Shown: one piece after another, positions 23,226 to 34,095 of the stretch
Position numbering within the stretch: the stretch's first letter is position 1
Layout: each line of letters begins with the position of its first letter
Assembly: GCA_016081115.2 (NCBI GenBank)
Contig: CM071931.1
Span: forward strand, 23,784,317-23,848,316
Source: Rehmannia glutinosa
Taxonomy: Eukaryota > Streptophyta > Magnoliopsida > Lamiales > Orobanchaceae
Length of the DNA stretch: 64,000 nt
Direction of reading: 5' to 3'
Program-made: the position numbers and the translations under genes
Notes under the pieces: model-generated
The model's input: the letters and a program-made list of their open reading frames with translations, nothing else
The model's database searches: none
What the model was told of the DNA's origin: nothing

Positions 23226-23400
23226 CAGTGTTCTAAAAATCGCTAGGCGCTAGTCGGGCGGCAGATTGGGGCCTAGCGCCTAGGCGGAGCCTGGGCGGGG
23301 TTAGGCGGGGCCTAATTGGAAAAATAACGTAGGCGGACAAGGGGGGTCTAGCGCCTAGGCGGAAACTAATCGGAGCTAGGCGGGGTCTTTTAGAACAGTG
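23226..23400. mobile_element. hAT-type MITE, 'GCCTAGGCGG' family, copy 2
   Basis: A 175-bp element with ends CAGTGTTCTAAAA and (inward) CACTGTTCTAAAA and an 8-bp duplication AAGAAAAG (23218-23225, 23401-23408). Same family as 1332-1539. It is inserted among the right subterminal repeats of the CACTA element. Confidence 0.9.
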
Positions 23401-24634
23401 AAGAAAAGTGATACATTTGATAATTTAAGTTATACATAAGTTTTAAAAAGTGCTACGATAAATGATTCGATATGATACAACTACCGGATAAAATGTTACC
23501 ATACACTCAAAAGTGCTACAAAAAAAGTGTTACATTTGACAAAAGAAGTGCTACATAAGATGTAATATGTAACATTTTAGAAGTGTTACTTTAAAGTGAT
23601 ACAATAGAGGGTTTAATGTAGCACTTATAAAAAGTGTCACTAAAAGCTACCAAAAGTGATACCTTAGACAATAGGTAGCACGGCAACTGCAGCGCCAATA
23701 AAAATGTTACCTATTGTCTATGGTAACATATTGTGGCTATTAGGTAACACTTTTTAGGTGTTACTTAATGTCACTTATGTTGTAGTGGTGGTAAGTGAGA
23801 AATAAAATCCACAAGATAGTCACTTTGAAATGGGATAATGGATGATGAGAAGGTGAAAAGACACCATCCCACATGGGAATAAAATGTTAATTTTATTCAA
23901 TATATAAGTAAGTGGATGTATAAGAGTGTGCAAGATGAAATAACTATACACATGTGAGGTGTGGTGGGCAAGGCCACACGCAAGACGCTGCCTGCAAGAC
24001 GCCCCGGCTGCCCCGGCCGGCCGAGGTCCGGTCCGTGTCCGTGTCCCATGTCTCGACCGAACTGGGTCTATATAGTTTTGCACAGAAAACATTTGTTTTT
24101 TATTTTTTAGAGAATAAAAACAAATAAAGTTACAACTTAAAAGTTGAAACTGCAGCTTTTATAATGGAACAGCACCACTCTGCTCACTACTTGGAAGTTA
24201 CAGCATAGTGGCCATTGAAGGAGTGCCCACTACCTTGAGGTTACAACCCATTATCCTGAAGTTACTGCCCTGCAGTAAAGAGACCCCAAGACCTGGTTTG
24301 AAGTCCTATAAATAGGAGCATTGTTGTTGTTCAGATCACACACTTTCATACACATTTTCTTTCTTGTACTTGCATAGTGTACTCAGTTTTGCACATTTCA
24401 GTTCGAAAGGTGCCTTGAAATTTGCTTGATCTTTGCTATTTCAAGGACGGTCGTTGTATCTTTGGGGATAACACGCCCTGCTCCAAAATCAAAGACTATA
24501 CGGGACGTGTTTATCTTGCTGATAGAGTTTTTACTCGCCTCAGCTTATCTGCAATTTTTCCTATTCTCTGTAATAGATAGGTTCTCTTTGTAATTCTGTT
24601 TACAGAAATAAAACTCAGAATTTTCAACATTTTT

Positions 24635-25025
24635 TTCTTTTGAAATCGAGTTTGTGAAGAAAGAACATAGGAAGAAGAAATACAAAGGAAAAGGGAAATG
24701 AATGAAAACTATTTTTTAAATTATAAATTTATTTATTTTATTATATTTTTAAATATTAACAAGTGAAAATATATACTTTCTAACTACTTTTATTTCACAC
24801 TTTTTTAAAAATAAGAAAAATAGCATTAAATACTTTTCTATAATTTCTTATTATTTATTTGATTAATTACACAACCGGTAACTAAAGAAACAAAAGCAAA
24901 ATAATATTTTTAAAATAGCTAATTTTAAATTTCTAATAGTTAATTAGTTGGCTAATTTTTTTCATTTTAATAACTAGAATAGTTGAGTTATGATTAATTA
25001 GTTCCCTCTTTGTTCTCACAATCTA
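24635..25025. repeat. Left arm of inverted duplication, segment c
   Basis: Reverse complement matches about 60500-60890: shared words include CAAAAGCAAAATAATATTTT, TTTAAAATAGCTAA, GATTAATTACA and AGTTCCCTCTTTGTTCTCAC. It is continuous with segment b once the Copia element is removed. Non-coding. Confidence 0.8.
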
Positions 25026-26475
25026 TTATAAAACCTTGATAATTTAATACTCGATTAATTAATAATCTCGATTAAATAATATTTTTGTCCAATCCCCACT
25101 CGGGGACAACATCTAAATTAATAATTCGCTAAATTTATAGGATACATAAATAAGAATTCATGTAGGAGTAGGACCCATGCAATATATAAATTAATAATTC
25201 CTTAATATATAATATATTTATAAGTAATCAATGAAGAGTTCATAAAAGATGAATAAAATGTTATTAGTTTTTTGTTAGAATTAATGTCATCTTGAATCTC
25301 AACACTGGCTTTGGTTAAGGTAGTAAGAACTTTTAGTATAATTTTTCTCGTAGTTGTACAAAATTTTATGCAATGTCATTGTTGTTGAACTTTATTTTTT
25401 AAAAAGAGAATCTACAATATAATTATTATGTTCAACGTAACTTCACAATTTCATATATTCCTATCGATTATCTGCTCGTCGGTCAACAATTATGCAATTT
25501 CAACATCTCTCCAGTTATATTTGTACCCACATTACATGATTGAATCTTTGATATTTTGTTTGGTGATAAGAAAAATAAATTGGTATTTTGCAATCAGGGG
25601 CGGAGCCAGGATTCTTTGTAGAGGGGGGCCAACAGTCAAAGTCGAACGATTAATTATTTAATATATACAATGAGAAAACAAAAGGTATTATATTTGCGTC
25701 GAAAAGTATTTTTAGTTTACTAAAATTTAGAAACATCTCTCTTGCAGAAAAATCATTTAACAAGTGAACGGTTCGAACTTTTTAGAAATTTGTTTACAAT
25801 ATGTCTAAAAATAAGTCAATTGGATATTGATCCTCCAATATCATTTCATATATTAATTAACACCACAAAATGATTAATACATCATTGAGTGAAGAAAATT
25901 AAAAAAAAAACGCAAAGTAGCTACTGCTCGATACACTTCTTTCACGATGCAAACTAAAAACAACACTTATACTGTGACAATAAATAAGAGACTAAATATC
26001 AATATATAAATGGAGCACAAAAAAATTGGAAAAGATTAACAACAACTAAAACAATGGGGAGGAAATTATCAAAAAATGGTATGGGAGATAGAAGAATTAA
26101 TGTGTGTAATTTTATATAAAATGATAAAATATCTTGGCCTAAGAATTTTAATAAAACTTAAATAGAAATTAGTTCAAAATATAAAAATAAAAACTAAATT
26201 AGAGAGGGCTTAATAGAAATTGGGTTGGGTTTCTAATTTCTACTCAAAAAAAAATTGGGGTTGGGTTGGGGGGCCAGGGCCCCCTCCTAATGCATGTGGC
26301 TCCGCCACTATTTGCAATCCTTCAAATGTTTTAGATGAGATGACAATTATCTACAAGCAAATTTATTTTTCTACAAGCCATATTTATATATATTAATATA
26401 TTATTAATTTATCGATTATTTAATATCTCACTAAATTAATAGTTTTGGGTAGTCCCAACGTTATTAATTTATAAA
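25026..26475. mobile_element. AT-rich insertion of unknown class in the left arm
   Basis: About 1.45 kb is present here but absent at the matching site of the right arm (about 60485-60510). The ends carry related AT-rich words in opposite orientation (ATTAATTAATAATCTCG, ATTAATTTATCGATTATT), hinting at a foldback element. Exact termini and target duplication were not resolved. It contains a hAT MITE (25595-26310). No gene is recognised in the remaining parts. Confidence 0.5.
25595..26310. mobile_element. hAT-type element, CAGTGGCGGA family, copy 2
   Basis: A 716-bp element with ends CAGGGGCGGAGCCAGG and GTGGCTCCGCCACTA and an 8-bp target duplication TTTGCAAT (25587-25594, 26311-26318). Longer relative of 19364-19647. 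GGGGCCAGGGCCCC occurs near the right end. Non-coding. Confidence 0.88.
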
Positions 26476-26565
26476 TATTTAACTGTATATACATAACTCA
26501 ACTATTTCAACTACTAACTCGGATGGGATGTGAATTAAAGAGAACTATACTTTATAGTATTAGTG
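26476..26565. repeat. Left arm of inverted duplication, inner end
   Basis: ATAACTCAACTATTTCAACT, GGGATGTGAATTAAAGAG and CTTTATAGTATTAGTGATGA match the reverse complement of about 60415-60500. Similarity stops just beyond, so this is the inner boundary of the left arm. Confidence 0.8.
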
Positions 26566-26599
26566 ATGAATAATAATAATTAATTAATTAATTAAAGAG

Positions 26600-26760
26600 T
26601 AAGTCTCTTTTAGGACCGTCTTACGGATCCTACAGTCCGCGCCCAACCCGCCCACCTATTATTTAAAAAAAAATCACTTCAGCGCTCCACAGGGAAATCG
26701 AACCCGCGTCTGTATAGACACAACATGGTTTCTACCACTACACCACTAATGCTTATTGTG
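26600..26760 (-). mobile_element. tRNA-derived SINE
   Basis: On the minus strand an A box TGGTGTAGTGG (26745-26735) is followed about 33 bp later by a B box, GGGTTCGATTTCCC (26705-26692). This is the internal RNA polymerase III promoter of a tRNA-like head. The region between reads like a tRNA anticodon half (CATGTTGTGTCTATACAGAC). The body then continues to about 26600. It resembles plant Au-type SINEs. Exact ends and target duplication are unclear. Confidence 0.7.
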
Positions 26761-26875
26761 CAATTTCAGTATAACAATGTATATAAACACATTCATAAAT
26801 TCGCCTGGTAATTTAAAAAAAAAAATTAAAAACGCCTCTAAATATAAAGGCTAAGAATCGTACCCAAGTCTATTA

Positions 26876-27173
26876 AAAAACATGATACATTATCTCAATA
26901 AATGGATACTTATAAAAGTGTTACTTTAACTACATCATATTTATTTTTTATTTTCCCTCTTTTTTTGTTCGTAGTTTGTAACTGTATTAAGAAATTTGAT
27001 ATTTTATCTCAAAAAACGGATACTTTTACTTATAAAAGTGTTACTTTAACTATATCATATTTATTTTTATTTTTCCTTCTTTTCTTCATTCCTAATTTGT
27101 GACTATATTAAAAAACATGATACTTTATTTAAAAAAATAGATACTTTAACGTATAAAAGTGTTACTTTAACTC

Positions 27174-27176
<3 letters not shown>
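26876..27176. repeat. Tandem array of about 118 bp, left part
   Basis: About 2.5 units (spacing 114 and 121 bp) of a sequence with GATACTTTATCTCAAAAAAC, TATAAAAGTGTTACTTTAAC and TTTGTGACTATATTAAAAAA. The array stops at a TA microsatellite (27177-27217) and resumes at 28632 beyond an insertion. Confidence 0.8.
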
Positions 27177-27220
<44 letters not shown>

Positions 27221-27606
27221 AGGAGGATCCAATGAGACCATATTTTATGGTGAGACAGTGTGGACTAATCTCAACCCTCCCCCATTTACATCAAAGGATA
27301 GGAATAATTTGAGATAATAATACATTAACAATTTAATTAAATCCCAGAAAGGGTAAAATTGTCAAAACAAACATGTGGGGGGACCATCCAAATATGGAAT
27401 CGTTATTATGAGAGAGAAAATCACGTGGGGAGGGAGAAAATCGCGCTGAAGAGAGAAAATCACGCATGTGCTCTGCCATGCAGTATGCTGTACATTTATC
27501 ATATATTTGTTGTATACTTAACACTATTTTATTGTATGTTTAACATAATTTTACTGCATATTAAAATGGTCAAACAAAAACATGTGGGGACCGTGAATCA
27601 AGGAAT

Positions 27607-27669
<63 letters not shown>

Positions 27670-27959
27670 ATCACGCTCATTAACATGTGGGGTCGTGGAT
27701 TAAGTAAATCAGTTATAGAGAGAGAAAATCACGCTCATTATTGTACTGTATATTTAACATATATTTATTGTATATTTAACACTATTATGATATATATTTA
27801 ACATATTTGTACTACATATTACAATTATCAAATAAAAACATGTGGGGACCGTGAATTAAGGAATCAACTAACAAGATTATTCTGGGCAGACCAATAATTA
27901 CAGTATACCAAATGACAATAATTAAAAAATCAACAACTAATAGACACAAATCAATTAAT

Positions 27960-28150
27960 TAAATTATTATACAAGAACTATATCTAACTATACAATAAAA
28001 TCATGCTATGTATACAGTAAACTATGTCTAACTATACAACAAAATCAGACAACCTATACAGTAAAACTATGTCTAACTATACAACATAATCAGACTACCT
28101 ATACAATAAACTAAGTCTAACTATACAATAAATCAGATTATGTATACAGT
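27960..28150. repeat. CTATACAATAAA-type short repeat array
   Basis: About six imperfect copies of AACTAT(A/G)TCTAACTATACA followed by ATAAAATCAGACTACC-like sequence, with a period of about 45-50 bp. It lies inside the TA-anchored element just before the AAA-ATPase fragment and looks like a subterminal repeat array. Confidence 0.65.
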
Positions 28151-28185
28151 CGCCCTCGACGCGCTGTTCACTTTTTCTACCTCTT

Positions 28186-28626
28186 TTAGGCTTTAGGCCT
28201 TAAGCAATGATTAACAAAACACCAGTCAAATTTTTGAAAAGAATTGAAATCACACATGGGAAAATGAATATGCATATCAATTCTTCCCGGCCACAACAAA
28301 TCCGAATCAATTCCATCTTTACAATTCATTGTGAAAACCATAATCCTCTCATCATGGGAATTCAATAGCCCATCCATGAAATTTAGCAGACCGGATGATG
28401 TAATCTGCGCCCTCGATTTCTCCGAAACATAACGATCCAAATCCTCGACGACGATCATAGATCTACACGCGGTCTGCAACAGAAGCGTGTTCAGATCTGC
28501 TTCGTCAACCACTTGCGACAAATTAACATTGTAAACATCGTAATTGAGCAGATTCGCCGTGGCCGCGACGAAACATAAACATCGTAAATCATGTATCGAA
28601 TCGCAAAAAATGATGGGTTTTGCCAA
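28186..28626 (-). pseudogene. AAA-ATPase (BCS1-like/ASD type) gene fragment
   Basis: The 146-codon frame matches the middle of plant AAA-ATPases of the mitochondrial BCS1-like/ASD family. It has VAATANLLNYDVYNVNLSQV after the nucleotide-binding loop, Walker B in SMIVVEDLDRYV, SGLLNFMDGLLN, MVFTMNCKD (sensor 1) and LWPGRIDMHIHFPMCDF (Arg-finger region). The Walker A loop expected just before VAATANLL is missing or scrambled (FCDSIHDLRCLC), and both the N-terminal membrane part and the C-terminus are absent. It cannot be a working ATPase. The lack of introns is normal for this family. It is probably a transposon-captured fragment. Confidence 0.75.
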
Positions 28627-28631
28627 TATGC

Positions 28632-28960
28632 TAGTTTATCTCAAAAACAAATACTTTTATTTATAAAAGTATTACTTTAACTCTATTATATTTATTATTT
28701 ATCTTTCTTTGTATTGAATTCATAATATGTGACTATATTAAAAAATATAATACTTTATTTCAAAAAACAGACATTTTTACTATTAAAACATGATATTTGT
28801 CTCAAAAAATATATATTTTTACTCATAAAGGTGTTACTTTAACTCTGATATATTTATTTTTCCTTCAATGTAATGCAACATAATATGTGGCTATATTAAA
28901 AATATGATATTTTATCTAAAATAACTGATACTTTTTCTCATAAAACTGTTACTTTAATTG
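28632..28960. repeat. Tandem array of about 118 bp, right part
   Basis: About 2.7 further units of the 26876-27176 array, more diverged (ATAAAAGTATTACTTTAACT, TATGTGACTATATTAAAAAA). Together the two parts show an array split by an insertion. The adjoining 28965-29050 has tRNA-like words (GACCCGCGAACC) but no complete tRNA. Confidence 0.75.
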
Positions 28961-29231
28961 AGGAAGAAAAATAGAAAAAAAAAAGCTAGCAGGTGGCTTT
29001 GACCCGCGAACCTGGTCAACAGGATTTGTCCTACGGATTGAGACCCGCAACCAGTCCTACATGAGTTTTTGACTTAATTAAAAGGGGGAAAACATTCTTT
29101 TGAATTTTTCATTACAATTTTATGTTGCATCGTATATTATACATCAATAAACTAGAAAACAACTTGCATTTTACTTGTTACTAGATAAAAATATTATAAA
29201 CTTAGATCCATATATTGAAGACCTTGGTAAA

Positions 29232-29310
29232 AGCCCATACAAGTGGGCCAGTTATAGATTTAGATTCAGCCCACATCCATTGGAACAAAATCTCTTTCAA
29301 ATTAGGGTTT
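29232..29310 (+). promoter_or_regulatory. RPL39 promoter: three site II motifs and a telo-box
   Basis: Site II elements (TGGGCY or complement) lie at 29232-29237 (AGCCCA), 29244-29249 (TGGGCC) and 29268-29273 (AGCCCA). A telo-box TTAGGGTTT lies at 29302-29310. This pairing is characteristic of plant ribosomal-protein promoters and growth-linked transcription. The start codon is at 29378. Confidence 0.8.
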
Positions 29311-29377
29311 GTTTGCCTCTCACACTGTAATAGTTAAGACCTTCGCTTCATATCTGAAATTTCCTCTCGCCATCAAA

Positions 29378-29732
29378 ATGGTATGTCTTCGTCCCTTTCT
29401 CTCTCCTTTTTTAGTAGGATAGTTTATCTGTGTGTTGATTATGTGAATATTTTCATTCATTTTCGTTGTTTTCTTAAATTAATCGAAAACAGCCGTCGCA
29501 CAAGTCATTTATGATAAAGAAGAAGCTGGCGAAGAAGCAGAGGCAAAATCGGCCAATCCCTTACTGGATCCGCATGCGCACCGACAATACTATCAGGTAC
29601 TGTTATTTTCAATTTTTTTGCCATTATTTGTGAGTTTTTTTTCTCATTATTTTTGGTTAAATATGGTGTTATCATTCTTGTAGGTATAACGCGAAGCGCA
29701 GGCATTGGCGCCGCACGAAGCTAGGGTTTTAA
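29378..29732 (+). CDS. RPL39: 60S ribosomal protein L39 (eL39)
   Basis: A complete three-exon gene. Exon 1 is the ATG alone (29378-29380); exon 2 is 29493-29596; exon 3 is 29684-29732 and ends TAA. All introns are GT-AG. Splicing gives 156 nt, 51 residues starting MPSHKSFMIKKKLAKKQRQN and ending RRHWRRTKLGF. This is the expected length and sequence type for eL39, the small, highly basic protein that lines the ribosome exit tunnel. An intron right after the start codon is common in plant ribosomal-protein genes. The promoter has site II and telo-box motifs. No defect is visible, so I consider it functional. Confidence 0.97.
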
Positions 29733-30175
29733 GGCCCAATTAGGTTTTATTCTATTGATGCTTTAAACGAAAGACAGGACACGGAGTTACAATATATGTT
29801 TTAAAGCTAGGGTTTGTTTCTTTAGTTTCAAACTGTATTGTAAACTCTAGGTTAGCTAAAATTTTGGATAATGCTTCTCTGGGAAATTGGTGTTATAATT
29901 GAATATGATTGAAATGTTTGAAATGATGGATGAATCTTGTTCGTGCTCTTATTAGCTCGTTGATGTGTGGATTTGCTGAGATGACTTTTTCTGCTATTGC
30001 TTTGTCTGAAGAATTGAAATGCTTATGAACTGTTTGAAATGCTAAAGTATCTGAAAGGCTTGATTTTGGAATGGGAGGCAGATTTTGAATTATGATTGAT
30101 TGCAGTTTTTGATTTTTTTTTTCTGATTATTGATGGTTGAATGGAGCTTGAGACAAAAGTGTGAAAATGTTTGAG
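29733..30175 (+). other. RPL39 3' UTR and downstream sequence
   Basis: T-rich, non-coding sequence without recognisable genes. A conventional AATAAA signal was not identified with confidence. It ends at a foldback MITE. Confidence 0.4.
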
Positions 30176-30390
30176 GGGGTTAATTACAAAAACCACCATT
30201 TAGGTTTAGCCTAATTACAAAAAATCCAGTTATCTTTTAAATACAAATATCCCTGACATGTTTTTAGTTTACAAAATTGCTTATTTGTTAGATAAATACA
30301 AACCTCAAGGGGATAATTGTAATTGAAAAACAATTAGAGTTTTTTTGTAATTACGCTAAATCTCGCTGTAGTTTTTGTAATTACATCTTG
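30176..30390. mobile_element. Foldback MITE, 'TAATTACAAAAA' family (copy near RPL39)
   Basis: Starts GGGGGTTAATTACAAAAACC and ends GTAGTTTTTGTAATTACA, so it is a palindrome of about 215 bp. Inner words (CCAGTTATCTTTTAAAT, TGTTAGATAAATACAAACC) match the copies in the introns of the H+-ATPase gene. Confidence 0.8.
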
Positions 30391-30944
30391 TTTTGCGGGC
30401 CATAGAAGCAGTATAGTTCGAGCTCTGGTGTGATTTATCATGAGACAGCCAGGAATTTTAGATAATAAGTCTTTGTTAGTTGTGCAAAGAGTTTGTTTTT
30501 GTGATCTTGTGTGAACCTCCAGCTCATCACTGTTCATGATAGCATTTTAACATTCTTGATTTTGTGCTGTCAGGCATTGCATTAGCCCTTGGCTCTGTGT
30601 TTGCATTCCATTTTTTTTTTCATGCAGTAGCATTTCAGAATTGAGTGTGGGCTGGTGAGGGCATACTGAGAGATTACAATTGTTGTTGTTGCATAATTGC
30701 AATTTTGGTTCCACCCGATTTATTGTATAATTTGAGTTAGCATACAATGATGATTAGGAATTGAGTTGTGGAGTCTGTGATTGCAATTAAAGGGTCTCAA
30801 ATTTTCAGATTAGAAATCATTTTTTCCCACTCTTGTTGGTTCTGTTTTCTTTTTTGCACATTCGCCTTTTCCTTGTACATCTTCGTTGAATACATTGCTC
30901 TAAGTACCACATTTGTCAACATGGCTGAACTCATTGGTGCGCAC
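30391..30944. other. Intergenic sequence, nothing recognised
   Basis: Short frames on both strands lack family motifs and codon character. No repeat structure was seen. Confidence 0.4.
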
Positions 30945-31465
30945 CTAAGGTGGCAATTTAAGGTATGGCACGATTGACTAACATGAACACGGTATGAAGT
31001 TATAGGGTTTGGGTTGAGGCTTGTCGGGTTTGGGCTGTTATTCGGTTGGTACGATAAGGCCCGTTAAAACATGGATTGATATCGGGCTGACTCAATAAAC
31101 ACAACAAGGCATGATCATTTCTAATTGGTAATTGATTATTTGTATTGGTAATGTAATAGTAATTTACTATTTTTATTGATAATTTATTTGAATATATGTT
31201 TTAAATATCAAATATAAAAAATACAAAAAATAAAATAAAATCATAAGTGTTATTTGATAATGGGCCTAACTAAATAAGTTTAACAATTTTGCTTATCGTG
31301 TTTATCAAATCGTGTCGTGCTTTTCACGTTTTTAACACGTCATGTTTGAATTTAAATTTTATGCCTGTTAAGGTTATTATGTTGAGTTCTTGCATGAGCT
31401 TATCGTGTTGGGTCGTTATCGTGCCTACCTGATAATAGCCCGACACGAACGATATGACACCCCTA
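30945..31465. mobile_element. Probable hAT-like element, TAGGGGTG(T/G)CA ends
   Basis: The left end TAAGGTGGCAA and right end (inward) TAGGGGTGTCATATCG resemble each other and the common plant 'TAGGGGTGTCAA' termini. The interior has GGGTTTGGGCT and cognate CGGGC words. No matching target duplication was found, so the call is tentative. Confidence 0.4.
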
Positions 31466-31860
31466 CATTAAAGGTTGATGATATGCAGTTGGAGGCGTTA
31501 TTTGGGATGAGCATGGGCAAGTCCATATTGCTGTCGGTAGAAAAGTTGATAAACCAACTGATGTTTTTGAAGGAGAACTACACACTATTTATGCGAGGCT
31601 TGGCAATAGCTGATGAAAGATCTTAGCTACACAGGCACAAAAATAACATCAGACATTCGGTTTCTATTAGCTAAAATGCAAGTAACCAACACTTTACATG
31701 CGTGTAGACCGGCAAACCAGGTTGCACATTCTTTAGTTAGTTGTGTCTTTTATTTCCTCTCCATTTTGTTGGACGGGTGCGGAGCTTCCTTTATGGTTGG
31801 ACAAATTTGTACATGCTATGTAACTTTCTATTAATAAAAGCAAACTTATTTCCTTCAGGG
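31466..31860 (+). pseudogene. RNase H-like (LINE-type) remnant
   Basis: Frame-shifted pieces read DEHGQVHIAVGRKVDKPTDV, GELHTIYARLG and, later, RPANQVAHSLV, which correspond to the RVT_3-type RNase H domain common at the ends of plant LINEs and in solo host copies. Several frameshifts and stops break it. The 5' end abuts the hAT-like element at 30945-31465, which may have truncated it. Confidence 0.6.
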
Positions 31861-32892
31861 GGAAAAAAAGAGGAAAAAACACTAAACTCCTCAAACAACG
31901 CGGTTTTTTTGCACTTTATCATATGAACTAATTTTCTTTACATTTTACCATACATACTACCCAAGTTTTTGCACTTCGACTTTCAGCGGCCATCGCCGTT
32001 GGAATATTCTTAGAATATTCTGGAGCGAGCCTTTTCACGTGAGGGCAAAACCGTCTTTGCGAAAATTCAAACAGAAGTTGTTGCATTTTACCATATAAAC
32101 TTTGTTAACAATTTCAATTTGTCATACGAACTTTACATAATTTCACTTTGTCATATCAATTTGAAAGATAATTATATAATTATGTGTATATATATGTATT
32201 TATCTTTTTTTTTTAAAATTTTCTATTCATAAAAGAAAATTTTAATTAATATTTACCTTATTAAAATACACTATAAATGGCATTATTTTAGGGTTTAAGT
32301 TTATGATTTAGGTGAGTGCATATATCATTGATATCGATTTATTTTTGGCGGTTTAGATATCTTTGAATTATTCTGAGGCTTAGGCATTTTTTATATTGAA
32401 TTCATCCCAATTTTCTAATGTGATGTTGCTTTAGCTGTGTACTTTTAATTCTTAGTTCAATTCTTAATTGCATATTCAAAACTTGATTATAGTGTATTAT
32501 TTCTATTTTTCATAAATTTAAATATTACACGCTTAGCTAAACTTTTCTTGTGAGATAACTTTGGTCGATTATCACACTACATTGCTCTCGTGTCTTACAA
32601 GTAGAGGTTAAACTCAATAGTTATTTGGTGAATGAACAAAAATCATAATTGAACATAAAATCCGGTACATATCATGAGCTGAATAATGTACCAAAATAAT
32701 CAGTTCAGCTCAAACTTTTACCATACTTTTTTTTCCTGTATTTTGGTCGGTATTTCGGTAAATCAAAATTTTACAAAAAAAAATAATAATAATAAAGAAA
32801 ATAAATATTGTAATCATAATAGCTATTTAGTATTTTTTTAAATTTTAGCATGCAAAAAATACATTACAAAAAAATAAGTAATATATACGAGA
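31861..32892. other. Intergenic AT-rich sequence
   Basis: No gene recognised. The stretch holds repeated words such as CACTTTATCATATGAACT and CATTTTACCATA (about 31910-32130), which suggest an old repeat. It ends in a TA microsatellite (32893-32917). Confidence 0.4.
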
Positions 32893-33589
32893 ATATATAT
32901 ATATATATATATATATAGGATATGGATCAAATAGGTCCTCCTACTTGGGGTGAGTCCATGGGGACACATCCTAACCATAGATCAACAATTTTGGGTGGTC
33001 CAGTTTTTAGGGCCTTTTTATGGTTTATTTTTTGTTTCAAAGAATTAAAAAGGGTAGGGTGGTCATTTTGCATTTTAAAATCAGTTACTAAGATTTTATT
33101 CTCTCCTTCACGTCTATTCCCCACACTTCACGTCTCTTTCCCTCTCTCTCCGGATGTTTCAATTTCAGAAGCTCTCCATTCCCTCTCTCAGTCGAGTTCG
33201 ATTCCTTGCGACTTTCAGACTTCCAGTTTGATTTTTCGAAGGGTTTGCAGTTGTTTTGAAGGTAAGTTGTAATCTCATTCGGTTGTGTGTTCAAAGTTTC
33301 GATTTATAGGTAGTTTTCAGTTTTATAGGGTTTATGAAGGTTTAGTTCGCGGTATTTCTTTCGATTTTTGCAACTTCAATCTATGTTTTTTGTTGTTAAG
33401 ATGGTTTTAGGGTTGATGTTGCGTGTTTTTCATATATGTTTGCACATTGGTGTTTTTTGTTGTGTTCAGAAACATGATTGTGGCCTTTTTTTCATTTGCT
33501 TATGGTAGTTGTTAGGATTCCTTGTTTAGTTTGTTCAGAAATAACACATTGATTCCATCGTGATTCTATTATTTATGTCTGATTTTGTT

Positions 33590-34020
33590 GGAATGTTTCT
33601 GATGCTTATGTAATTGTATACCTCTGCTTATGTAATTGTGTAAATCTGCTTATGAAGCTATTAATATTTGCATACGAAGTTTTAGATTTTTGTAACAGGG
33701 CATCATTTGGTATGAGCACTTTTCTCCTACCTTTTTGAACATTTCTTTTATATATGCTCATGCAATATAATCACATTGCTTATGTATGATAATTGTTGTG
33801 CATGTGTAGTATAACATTCCTGCTTGTGTACTAAACTTCATATGCATATTGCAATGCTTGCTTGTATAATATAGATGCGTTGCTTATATAATGTATATGT
33901 GCAGCTTATTTATAACATTTTGCTATTCTAAGTTAGTAATAGTGTTGCATGCGTAGTATTTATTAACTGTTTATGTAGTTGAAACTTTGTGCATATGAAG
34001 TTGTTTTGATGCATATGTAC
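33590..34020. repeat. GCTTATG/GCATATG short-repeat array (element A, left)
   Basis: Words such as TGCTTATGTAATTGT, TGCTTATGAAG, TTGCTTATGTA, TGCATATTG and GTGCATATGAAG recur every 15-40 bp. The same family continues at 34440-34880 and, in the complementary orientation (CTTCATAAGCA, ACATAAGCA), at 35410-35710. Confidence 0.75.
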
Positions 34021-34095
34021 TGTGACTTTTGCAACTTGATTTTTGCTCGATACGTTTTGTCTAAAGGTTGTACGTTGGCTGCATGTTTTATACAG

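Larger units (their letters stand above)
17837..23787. mobile_element. CACTA (En/Spm) element, non-autonomous
   Basis: A 5951-bp element with ends CACTATACCATAAGTGA and (inward from right) CACTACAACATAAGTGA, and a 3-bp target duplication GTG (17834-17836, 23788-23790), verified against the uninterrupted 5' LTR. Both subterminal regions (about 17860-18060 and 23030-23780) are full of a short repeat, GTAACACTTTT / AAAAGTGYTAC, as CACTA transposases require. No TNPD-like transposase is visible. It contains a foldback MULE-type MITE (18162-19854), a possible small spliced gene, and a hAT MITE (23226-23400). Confidence 0.92.
12208..24629 (+). mobile_element. Copia LTR retrotransposon 1, with nested CACTA in its 3' LTR
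   Basis: LTRs begin TG(T/G)TTGGAAATTGG and end TTTTCAACA. The 5' LTR is 12208-13189 (982 bp). The 3' LTR starts at 17678 after a polypurine tract (TGTGGGGGATAA) and ends at 24629, split by the CACTA element at 17837-23787. The flanks are T runs (12203-12207 and 24630-24634), so the 5-bp duplication TTTTT is ambiguous. The pol order is protease-integrase-RT-RNase H, which is Copia. I see no clear Met-tRNA primer site after the 5' LTR. LTRs differ at several sites and the gene is full of stops, so this is an old insertion. It sits in the left arm of the inverted duplication. Confidence 0.9.
17678..24629 (+). repeat. 3' LTR of Copia element 1, split by CACTA
   Basis: Left part 17678-17836 and right part 23788-24629 together match the 5' LTR. 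The junction in the intact LTR (TTTAGTGGTGAGTGAG) compares with TTTAGTG / GTGGTAAGTGAG here, proving a 3-bp target duplication GTG. A TATA box lies at about 24305-24315. Confidence 0.85.
27218..28627. mobile_element. TA-anchored element carrying an AAA-ATPase fragment
   Basis: It interrupts the 118-bp tandem array and starts right after a (TA)n run with GTGAGGAGGATCCAATGAGA, then TGGTGAGACAGTGTGG, resembling the ends of the elements at 32918-36213 and 36244-53103. It contains repeated blocks (CACGCTCATTA, CATGTGGGGACCGTGAAT), TA and GA microsatellites (27608-27669), and an array of CTATACAATAAA-like words at about 27960-28150. The right end was not recognised. The gene fragment inside makes it Pack-MULE-like by inference. 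Confidence 0.5.

Noticed and set aside
27177..27669. TA and GA microsatellites as functional elements
   Set aside because: Simple repeats marking the edge and interior of a mobile element; no independent function can be supported.
28965..29050. Possible tRNA gene (GACCCGCGAACC words)
   Set aside because: No complete A and B box pair and no cloverleaf could be built by eye.
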